NCBI GenBank assembly: GCA_016235165.1
Contig: JACRLX010000022.1
Location: forward strand, 1 to 64,000
From: Rhodocyclales bacterium
GTDB lineage: Bacteria; Pseudomonadota; Gammaproteobacteria; Burkholderiales; Rhodocyclaceae
DNA: 64,000 bases
Direction: 5' to 3'
The notes beneath the pieces are model-generated. The model worked only from the letters and a program-made list of their open reading frames with translations, did not search any database and was not told the origin of the DNA. How positions within the stretch are numbered: the stretch's first letter is position 1; the number at the start of each line of letters is the position of its first letter. Position numbers and translations under genes: made by a program. Shown here one piece after another: positions 57,949 through 64,000 of the stretch.

Positions 57949-58389
57949 ATGTCATCAAGTACCAGAGACGAAGTGCTGCGGCATTTGCAGGCGGTGGTTG
58001 AAATCGAGCCTCCAGTGCAGCAGACCGGCAAGGCAATCTATGCATCCGACCTCACCCACGAGATGTTCCGCGCCTACACCCGTTCGCCGCACGATGTTGG
58101 CGGTCAGGTAGATGTGCCGGTCGAGTGGACGGAAGAGGAGTCCGAGGCTTGGGGCTACCGGGCCTACGTCACCACGGAGTGTCTTGCTTGGCGCGGCGTT
58201 TGGTGTGCCGAAGAGCGGCGTCGCATGCAAAACGTCGATCTTGGCACGACCCAGTACCTGGGCCTGCCTTACTACGGCCGTTGGCTGCTTTCCGCGGCCC
58301 GAATCCTGGTGGAGGGGCATCACATCACCCTTACCGAACTCATCAACAAAATCGACGAGGTGAAAAAGCGCCATGAGCCAGCACGATAG
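57949..58389 (+). CDS. scnB: Thiocyanate hydrolase beta subunit
   Basis: A 146-residue subunit resembling the N-terminal half of nitrile hydratase beta (YASDLTHEMFRAYTRSPHD, then CLAWRGVWCAEERRRMQNVD, GLPYYGRWLLSAARIL). With scnA and scnC it forms the cobalt enzyme converting thiocyanate and water to carbonyl sulfide and ammonia. The Thiobacillus thioparus subunit is about 157 residues. ATG 57949 has AAGGAGAA upstream. It overlaps scnA by 17 bp. Confidence 0.9.
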   Translation: MSSSTRDEVLRHLQAVVEIEPPVQQTGKAIYASDLTHEMFRAYTRSPHDVGGQVDVPVEWTEEESEAWGYRAYVTTECLAWRGVWCAEERRRMQNVDLGTTQYLGLPYYGRWLLSAARILVEGHHITLTELINKIDEVKKRHEPAR

Positions 58390-58738
58390 AACCCATCACG
58401 CCAGGATCGCCACCGGCAAGGGCGATCCCCAATGTTTCGCGGGCACGGCCGGCGGACCGTCAAAGTTCAAGGTGGGTGATCGCGTTCGCATCAAGGACAT
58501 GCCGGACATCTTCTACACGCGCTGTCAGGTGTATACCCGTGGCGCGGTAGGCGAGGTTGCCGTCGTCACGCACGAGAGCCCGGCGCCGGAAGACGAGGCC
58601 TGGGGGCACGTCGATAAGTCCGAGTGGTTCTACATCGTGCGTTTCAAGCAAACGGATCTCTGGCCAGAGTATCCGGCGGCGTTTGCCAACGATACCTTGC
58701 AGACCGAGTTCTCCGAGCGTTGGCTCGAAGCGGTTTAA
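58373..58738 (+). CDS. scnA: Thiocyanate hydrolase alpha subunit
   Basis: A 121-residue subunit corresponding to the C-terminal SH3-like half of nitrile hydratase beta: KFKVGDRVRIKDM at about residue 32 and YTRGAVGEVAVVTHESPAPE, followed by FYIVRFKQTDLWPEYPA. Reference length in Thiobacillus thioparus is about 126. The split of beta into two genes, in the order scnB-scnA-scnC, is the hallmark of thiocyanate hydrolase against nitrile hydratase. Confidence 0.9.
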   Translation: MSQHDRTHHARIATGKGDPQCFAGTAGGPSKFKVGDRVRIKDMPDIFYTRCQVYTRGAVGEVAVVTHESPAPEDEAWGHVDKSEWFYIVRFKQTDLWPEYPAAFANDTLQTEFSERWLEAV

Positions 58739-58773
58739 CCGGCCGATCGGCTCCAGAAAAGGAAGGGAATTTC

Positions 58774-59472
58774 ATGTCACACGATCACGATCACAACGCT
58801 CCGGCGCCGATGGTGGATGAAATCAGCGACTTCGAGGCGCTCGAAATAGCGGTTCGCGAAATCTGTATCGAGAAGGGCCTGTTCTCCGCCGAGGACCATC
58901 GCAAATTCACCGAATTTGCCGAGCACATCGGCCCCACCCCTGCGGCGCGCATGGTCGCCAAGGCCTGGCTCGACCCCGAGTACAAGAAGCTGGTGATGAC
59001 CGATGCCATCGCCGCCAGCAAGGCTGTCGGGGTCGATTACCTCAATCCGACGGGCTTTGGCACGCCCAGCGACTATACCGACCTGCGGGTCCTGGAAGAT
59101 ACGCCCAGCGTGCATCATGTTGTGGTTTGCACCCTGTGCTCGTGTTACCCGCGCCCGATCCTGGGCTTCCAGCCGGAGTGGTACCGGACACCTAACTATC
59201 GCCGTCGCCTGGTTCGCTGGCCGCGTCAGGTGCTGGCCGAATTCGGCCTGACCCTGCCGGCGGAGGTTGATGTTCGCGTCGAGGATTCCAACCAGAAGTG
59301 CCGCTTCATCGTCATGCCCGTGCGCCCGGCAGGCACCGAGGGCTGGACCGAGGACCAACTGACCGAGATTGTTACGCGCGATTGCCTGATCGGTGTCGCC
59401 CTGCCCAAGCCTGGCGTGACGTCGAACCTCGAATTGTCCGTGCATCACGCGGCGAAGCCGGCGCATCACTGA
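58774..59472 (+). CDS. scnC: Thiocyanate hydrolase gamma subunit (cobalt-binding)
   Basis: The catalytic subunit, 232 residues, homologous to nitrile hydratase alpha. The metal claw is VVCTLCSCYPRPILG with C119, C122, S123 and C124; threonine after the first cysteine marks the cobalt type. The N-terminus is histidine-rich (MSHDHDHN), possibly for metal handling. ATG 58774 is chosen; the preceding in-frame stretch lies in scnA. The two cysteines C122 and C124 are expected to be oxidised after translation. Confidence 0.95.
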   Translation: MSHDHDHNAPAPMVDEISDFEALEIAVREICIEKGLFSAEDHRKFTEFAEHIGPTPAARMVAKAWLDPEYKKLVMTDAIAASKAVGVDYLNPTGFGTPSDYTDLRVLEDTPSVHHVVVCTLCSCYPRPILGFQPEWYRTPNYRRRLVRWPRQVLAEFGLTLPAEVDVRVEDSNQKCRFIVMPVRPAGTEGWTEDQLTEIVTRDCLIGVALPKPGVTSNLELSVHHAAKPAHH

Positions 59473-59486
59473 GACGAGGAGCCATC

Positions 59487-59942
59487 ATGGCCATACCCGA
59501 GAAAATGCACGCACCCGCCGACATGGCGGAGTGCGCGGCGAACTGGACGCCGGTCCCGCTGCTTGAGGAAATCAAGGAGCATGGGCGGGTCTGGGGCGAT
59601 CTGGCGGAGCAGTATGGGGTTACCAATCCCGATCCTCCCTGGAAAACCAGCCTCGACGGCATGTGTGAAGTCCTGGCGTCAGGGTCGTGTTCATCAATGG
59701 CGGCGGCCGAAAAGCGCTGGCTGGCCGGTGATGTGGCTCGCGACGCAATGGATGCGCCTTTGCCGCTGCTCGAGCGTCGCTGGGAAGAAGACGAACTGTC
59801 GGCCACGCTTTACCAGGATGTCCCCTTCCCGGAGCGTCAATTGCTTGCGCTGACGCATTCGCTGATCAAGCGTGGTCTGCTCGATCCGGAAATTTTGAAG
59901 CAGAGAATGAAGGAAGTACACGTGCGGCTCGCCGCCACCTAG
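59487..59942 (+). CDS. Thiocyanate hydrolase maturation protein (P15K-like)
   Basis: A 151-residue (about 17 kDa) protein 14 bp downstream of scnC. It resembles nitrile hydratase activators and the N-terminal part of nitrile hydratase beta: a helical tail PFPERQLLALTHSLIKRGLL near residues 110-129 and a CxxxxxxC-type segment in MCEVLASGSCSSM. In Thiobacillus a 15-kDa protein (P15K) helps cobalt insertion and cysteine oxidation of the hydrolase. Identification rests on size, position and weak similarity. Confidence 0.75.
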   Translation: MAIPEKMHAPADMAECAANWTPVPLLEEIKEHGRVWGDLAEQYGVTNPDPPWKTSLDGMCEVLASGSCSSMAAAEKRWLAGDVARDAMDAPLPLLERRWEEDELSATLYQDVPFPERQLLALTHSLIKRGLLDPEILKQRMKEVHVRLAAT

Positions 59943-60132
59943 CAAGGACGTCGGAGAAGCGAGGTTTCGCGTTTCGCGAACTCGCCGTGTTGAGGCGCGG
60001 TGCCCGGAGGGCGGGCGCGCAAAAGGAAGTGTCCAGCAAGCGGAGCTGTCGATAGGGCGGCGCACCGGGTTTGTCCGGTCGCCGGCCCGGCCGATGGAGA
60101 CTCCAGAAAAACCAGTCACGGAGAAATGATCG

Positions 60133-60963
60133 GTGTCAATCAGAGGAGTCGAAATCAACATCCACGGCCTGGGCTACCGTTACAATACGCGCGGCAATCC
60201 CACGTTCACCAATCTTCAGCTTCAGTCGGGGCGCGGCGAGGCATTGGCAATCATCGGACGCTCCGGTTGCGGCAAGTCGACGTTGCTGCATATCATCGCC
60301 GGCCTCAATCGCCCGACGGAGGGCGTCATCGAATTCGATGGCAAGAAGGTCGATGGTCCGTCCTCGCGCTGGGTCATGATGTTCCAGGCGCCCCACCTCT
60401 ACCCCTGGATGAAGGTTTCCCAGAACGTCGGTGTCGGCTTGAAGTTTGCCGGTTGGCCTGAAAAGGAGAAGGCCGAGCGCGTCGCCGAGGCCCTGCGTCT
60501 GGTCGAACTGCAGGATTACGCCGACGTCAGCGTGCAGGATCTTTCCGGTGGTCAGCAGCAGCGGGTAGCTTTGGCGCGCTCCCTGGTGATGGAACCGGAA
60601 CTGCTGCTGCTGGACGAGCCATTTTCCGCGCTGGATGCCTTCACCCGTTCGTCACTGCAACGCGATGTACGCTCGATTGCCAAGAAACTCGGCTTCAACC
60701 TGATCATCGTTACCCACGATATTGACGAAGCCATCCTGATGGCCGACCGGGCGCTGATCATGGCTGGCGCGCCGGGCAAGATCGTCACCGAATTCGAGGT
60801 ACCGTTGCCGGATCCGCGCCAGCGTCAGGATCCGGCCGTTCAAGCCATGCGTTCGCGCCTGATGGATGCCTTTCACAGCGCAGCCGGCAAGCCGACGGGG
60901 GCGGACGCCCATGGCGAAGAGGGTGTCGATACCGATTCCGAAAGTGTTACACAGCATGCCTGA
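60133..60963 (+). CDS. ABC transporter ATPase (NrtD/TauB/SsuB type), predicted thiocyanate or cyanate importer
   Basis: A 276-residue ATPase from GTG 60133 (GGAGAA upstream). Walker A GRSGCGKSTLLHI near residue 42, Q-loop VMMFQAPHLYPWMK, signature LSGGQQQRVALARSLV, Walker B LLLLDEPFSALDA and H-switch VTHDIDEAILMA are all intact. The C-terminal tail after residue 240 is Asp/Glu-rich. It follows the maturation gene after 190 bp; that gap contains a GCGAG...CTCGC hairpin near 59957-59983 and no ORF. Confidence 0.9.
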   Translation: MSIRGVEINIHGLGYRYNTRGNPTFTNLQLQSGRGEALAIIGRSGCGKSTLLHIIAGLNRPTEGVIEFDGKKVDGPSSRWVMMFQAPHLYPWMKVSQNVGVGLKFAGWPEKEKAERVAEALRLVELQDYADVSVQDLSGGQQQRVALARSLVMEPELLLLDEPFSALDAFTRSSLQRDVRSIAKKLGFNLIIVTHDIDEAILMADRALIMAGAPGKIVTEFEVPLPDPRQRQDPAVQAMRSRLMDAFHSAAGKPTGADAHGEEGVDTDSESVTQHA

Positions 60964-61004
60964 CCCGTTGCAGGTCAGCAGACCATTACCCTGAGGAGAT
61001 CTCC

Positions 61005-62339
61005 ATGTGCATACTTTGCGATTCGCTTGCTGGCAAACATCATCCCGCGGATGAGCCCCACAAGGACTACAGGAAGCATGGCGATGGCATTAGCGATCCG
61101 AATCTGGTGATCGAGTACGACCCCCTGTTCAGCAGCGTCCTCGGCACCGGCGTCAATCGCCGCGAGCTCCTCAAGTGGGGTAGCCTTGGCGCGCTGGCCG
61201 GTTTGGCGCCCACCTCGGCCACCTTTGCCCAGGAAAAGAAGTGGGATCCCACGGTGCGTATTGGTTACATCCCGATCACCGATGCCTCCGCCCTGCTGGT
61301 TGCGCATGAAATGGGCTTCTTCAAGAAGGAGGGCCTGGAGTCTGCGCCGCCCACCCTGATTCGCGGCTGGTCGCCCCTGGTCGAGGCCTTTTCGTCGCAC
61401 CGCTTCAATCTTGCCCACCTGCTGATTCCGGTACCGATCTGGATGCGCTATGGCAACAAGTTCCCGATCAAGATCACGGCGTGGAATCACACCAACGGAT
61501 CGGGCATCGTGGTCGGCAAGGATAGCGGCATCAACTCTCCCAAGGACTTCGGTGGCAAGCAGTTCGCCGTGCCCTTCTGGTATTCGATCCACAACATCAT
61601 TTCGCAAAAGATCATGCGCGATGCCGGCATCACGCCGGTGATCAAGCCGCAGGATGCCAAACTGGCGCCGAACGAATGCAACTTCATCGTACTCAACCCG
61701 CCGGACATGCCGCCGGCCCTGGCCGCCAAGTCGATCGACGGCTACTGCGTTGCCGAGCCCTTCAATGCGCTGGGTGAAGTGCGTGCCGGCGCCAAGATGT
61801 TGCGCATGACCGGCGACGTCTGGAAGGGACACCCCTGCTGCGTGGTGGTGATGCACGAACAGGACACCATGGACCCGGCACGCGCTGCCTGGGCGCAGGC
61901 GGTGCATAACGCCATCGTTGCCGCACAGATCCATCTGGTCGAGAATCGCGCCGCCATGGCCGAGATGCTTTCCAAGGATGGCAAGGGCTACCTGCCTTTC
62001 CCGAAGGAAGTTGTCGGCCGTGCCATGATGCTCTACGACATTCCTTATCCTGGCAATGCAGCGGCGATCAAGAACAAGGATTGGGGCATGGATCGCATCA
62101 ACTTCCAGGGCTGGCCCTACCGTTCGGCCACCGAACTGGTGGTCAGCGATTTGAAGAAGACCATGATCACCGGCGACGCCGGTTTCCTGGAGAAGCTCGA
62201 TCCCAAGTTCGTTGCCAACGACCTGGTCAATTACAGCTTCATCAAGAAGGCGTTGGACGCGAATCCGAAGTGGAAGAACGACCATAGCGTGCCGAAGTCC
62301 GGCGATCCCTTCACCCGCACCGAAACCATCGTCCTATGA
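61005..62339 (+). CDS. ABC transporter substrate-binding protein with N-terminal extension and Tat signal
   Basis: A NrtA/NMT1-type binding protein of 444 residues. The Tat motif NRRELLKWGSLGALAGLAP lies unusually late (residues 51-69) behind a Cys/His-bearing segment MCILCDSLAGKHHPADEPH. The mature domain begins VRIGYIPITDASALLVAHEM. GAGGAG 8 bases before ATG 61005 supports the long start. The ligand is probably thiocyanate or cyanate from context (inference). Ends in ATGA shared with the first permease. Confidence 0.85.
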   Translation: MCILCDSLAGKHHPADEPHKDYRKHGDGISDPNLVIEYDPLFSSVLGTGVNRRELLKWGSLGALAGLAPTSATFAQEKKWDPTVRIGYIPITDASALLVAHEMGFFKKEGLESAPPTLIRGWSPLVEAFSSHRFNLAHLLIPVPIWMRYGNKFPIKITAWNHTNGSGIVVGKDSGINSPKDFGGKQFAVPFWYSIHNIISQKIMRDAGITPVIKPQDAKLAPNECNFIVLNPPDMPPALAAKSIDGYCVAEPFNALGEVRAGAKMLRMTGDVWKGHPCCVVVMHEQDTMDPARAAWAQAVHNAIVAAQIHLVENRAAMAEMLSKDGKGYLPFPKEVVGRAMMLYDIPYPGNAAAIKNKDWGMDRINFQGWPYRSATELVVSDLKKTMITGDAGFLEKLDPKFVANDLVNYSFIKKALDANPKWKNDHSVPKSGDPFTRTETIVL

Positions 62340-63181
62340 GCAATCAAGCCACATCCGGAGCGGCCACGGCCGCTTCCGGTGTGACCGGCGGCGCGGGCGC
62401 ACGCTATGCAATGGCGGCGTCCCGCGGTACCGCCAACTTCGTGCTCGGCCTGCTGATCCTCGCCGTACTGTGGGGGATAGGCGGTTACATGATTGCAAGC
62501 AATCCGAAGACGGCCAACTTTTCCGGCTTCGGCTTGCTGCCTACGCTGCAAGCCTTCCCCGAGTTGTGGGACATGGGCAAGTTGCAGAAGGCGACTTACG
62601 CCAGTGGCTATCGCCTTGCTTCGGGCATGCTGATTGCAATTCTGATCGGGGTGCCGCTGGGCATCCTCATGGGACGCGTGCAGTGGTTCCGCAAGCTCAG
62701 CAACTCGCCCTTCCAGTTGCTGCGGATGATCAGCCCCCTGTCCTGGATGCCGATTGCGGTCCTGGTTTTTTCTTCCTGGGACGGTTCGATCGTTTTCCTG
62801 GTGGCCTTTGCCTCGGTCTGGCCCGTGATGTACCAGACCGCAGCGGGACTGGCCAAGGTCGATCCTGCATGGTTCAAGGTGGCGCGCAATCTGGGTGCAA
62901 GCCAGGCGCAAATGCTGACGCAAATCATCCTGCCGGCGATCAGCTTCGACATCTTTACCGGAATTCGGCTTGCGCTTGGCGTAGCCTGGGTGGTGCTGGT
63001 ACCGGCCGAGCTGCTGGGAGTGACGTCCGGCCTTGGCTATGCGATCAAGGATGCGCGTGAAACCCTGGCCTACGACCACCTGACGGCAATGGTGCTGACC
63101 ATCGGCATCATCGGTTATGCGCTCGATACCATCTGCGCACAGTTGATCAAGAAGTTCAGCTGGCATCGCGGAGACGTGTGA
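62336..63181 (+). CDS. ABC transporter permease, first of tandem pair
   Basis: A 281-residue inner-membrane protein of the NrtB/TauC/SsuC family with about six hydrophobic segments. The coupling motif with the EAA-like core is in WFKVARNLGASQAQMLTQII near residue 180, and GVTSGLGYAIKDARE follows. The N-terminal 30 residues are Ala/Gly-rich and soluble. Overlaps the binding-protein stop by 4 bp; one base separates it from the second permease. Confidence 0.9.
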   Translation: MSNQATSGAATAASGVTGGAGARYAMAASRGTANFVLGLLILAVLWGIGGYMIASNPKTANFSGFGLLPTLQAFPELWDMGKLQKATYASGYRLASGMLIAILIGVPLGILMGRVQWFRKLSNSPFQLLRMISPLSWMPIAVLVFSSWDGSIVFLVAFASVWPVMYQTAAGLAKVDPAWFKVARNLGASQAQMLTQIILPAISFDIFTGIRLALGVAWVVLVPAELLGVTSGLGYAIKDARETLAYDHLTAMVLTIGIIGYALDTICAQLIKKFSWHRGDV

Positions 63182-63182
63182 G

Positions 63183-64000
63183 ATGAGTAGCAACGCAGCC
63201 ACGCTGGCAAACCCTTCAACGCAGTCGCGTTCTTCCGCCGCCTTGGGCAGTGCGGCTTCCGGCCTTGCTTACTTCGTGGCAGGCCTCGCAATCCTGATCG
63301 GATTGTGGTGGCTGGCGATCTATATTGCGACGAAGAACCCCGCTTTGTCACAGTTCGCCAACTTCGGACCGGTGCCCGCCTTCAAGGCCATACCCCATAT
63401 GTGGGACAACGGGCTGATTCCGAAGGCCTTGCAATCGAGCGGTTACCGGCTGGGCATGGGCCTGCTGATTGCGATCGCCATTGGGGTACCGATCGGCATC
63501 GTCATGGGGCGCAACAAGCGCTTCCGCGACTTGACCAATTCCCCGTTCCAGTTGATGCGCATGATCAGCCCCCTGTCCTGGGAGCCGATCGCCGTTATCG
63601 TGTTTGCCGGCTGGGATTCGGCCATCATTTTCCTGATTGCCATCGCCGCCGTGTGGCCAATCATGTTCTCGACCGCCGCTGGATTGGCCAAGGTTGATCC
63701 GGCATGGTTCAAGGTTGCCCGCAACCTTGGCGCCAAACCCTGGCAACTGGTGACCGAGATCATCATTCCAGCCATCATGTTCGACGTGGTCACGGGTATC
63801 CGGCTGGCTGTCGGCGTGGCCTGGATCGTGTTGGTGCCCGCCGAGTTTCTTGGCGTCACGTCCGGTTTCGGCTACACCATCGAGGATGCGCGCGAGTCGC
63901 TTGAGTATGAACACTTGATGGCCATGCTGCTGGTGATCGGTGCCGTCGGCTATGTACTCGACAGTATTTGCATGGTCTTGATCAAGCGCTATAGCTGGCA
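63183..64000 (+). CDS. ABC transporter permease, second of tandem pair (partial at right edge)
   Basis: Open frame of 272 codons cut by the right edge. It parallels the first permease along its length (shared SPLSW, GLAKVDPAWFKVARNLGA, GIRLA.GVAW and VLVPAE blocks) but differs at many positions, so it is a diverged duplicate. The two probably form a heterodimeric channel served by one ATPase. The stop codon lies beyond the window. Confidence 0.88.
   Translation, partial: MSSNAATLANPSTQSRSSAALGSAASGLAYFVAGLAILIGLWWLAIYIATKNPALSQFANFGPVPAFKAIPHMWDNGLIPKALQSSGYRLGMGLLIAIAIGVPIGIVMGRNKRFRDLTNSPFQLMRMISPLSWEPIAVIVFAGWDSAIIFLIAIAAVWPIMFSTAAGLAKVDPAWFKVARNLGAKPWQLVTEIIIPAIMFDVVTGIRLAVGVAWIVLVPAEFLGVTSGFGYTIEDARESLEYEHLMAMLLVIGAVGYVLDSICMVLIKRYSW

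Noticed and set aside
57783-58001. A 72-codon frame in the scnB leader
   Set aside because: No Shine-Dalgarno site or family motif, and it overlaps scnB out of frame; the leader between operator B and scnB is probably untranslated.
58774-59472. Nitrile hydratase rather than thiocyanate hydrolase
   Set aside because: The beta part is split into two genes in the order scnB-scnA before the CTLCSC subunit, and the lengths fit thiocyanate hydrolase; no amidase gene is present.

Overview
The window is about 64 kb of high-GC DNA with tightly packed, often 4-bp-overlapping genes. The gene content (nifV-cysE-nifWZM order, pilT/pilU pair, PyrB with an inactive PyrC', HemJ, SlmA, an FNR-type site, many c-type cytochromes) points to a respiratory, nitrogen-fixing, sulfur-metabolising betaproteobacterium, most like the Rhodocyclales/Sulfuritalea neighbourhood. 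That placement is inferred from gene content; no 16S gene is present. I see no phage, insertion sequence, CRISPR array, tRNA or rRNA.

Left end (1-3.9 kb): the distal part of a nitrogenase accessory operon on the minus strand, nifV-cysE(nifP)-TPR gene-nifW-nifZ-nifM, with nifM running off the left edge. A NifA-type upstream site (TGT-N10-ACA) and a -24/-12 sigma-54 element stand just before nifV. From 3.9 to 21 kb is housekeeping: phr, yqgE-ruvX-pyrR-pyrB-pyrC', yggS-proC-yggT-yggU, pilT and pilU, rlmL, hemJ, a 2Fe-2S oxidoreductase, a VapBC-type toxin-antitoxin pair with a clear palindromic operator, and a branched-chain amino-acid type ABC transporter (livKHMGF).

Middle (23-33 kb): cytochromes, CheY, and a minus-strand sulfur module of eight genes: an octaheme tetrathionate-reductase-family cytochrome, a membrane cytochrome b, a monoheme cytochrome c, three YeeE/YedE membrane proteins, a triple-rhodanese exported protein and a small unknown protein. 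An FNR-type palindrome sits at a class-II position before the octaheme gene. From 33 to 53 kb: ilvD, lgt, a NarL-type two-component pair, purU-thrH, hemA, plsB, prfA-prmC-hemerythrin, cytochrome c4, engB, hemB with a hairpin-rich leader, a heme-binding (DUF3365) sensor kinase with an HD-GYP regulator, slmA and argB.

Right end (53.3-64 kb): a thiocyanate/cyanate island. It holds a CbiM-type metal permease and cyanase (cynS), a methyltransferase and a PhzF-like gene, a divergent CynR-like LysR regulator, the three thiocyanate hydrolase subunits (scnB, scnA, scnC with the cobalt-type CTLCSC claw), a P15K-like maturation protein, and an ABC transporter with one ATPase, a Tat-exported binding protein and two tandem permeases (the second cut by the right edge). 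The main discovery is an 80-bp promoter/operator, about 75% identical by hand count and gap-free, placed both in front of the permease-cynS unit and between cynR and scnB. It ties the cobalt permease, cyanase, hydrolase and regulator into one predicted regulon: import of thiocyanate or cyanate, cobalt supply for the hydrolase, hydrolysis to carbonyl sulfide and ammonia, and cyanate detoxification.
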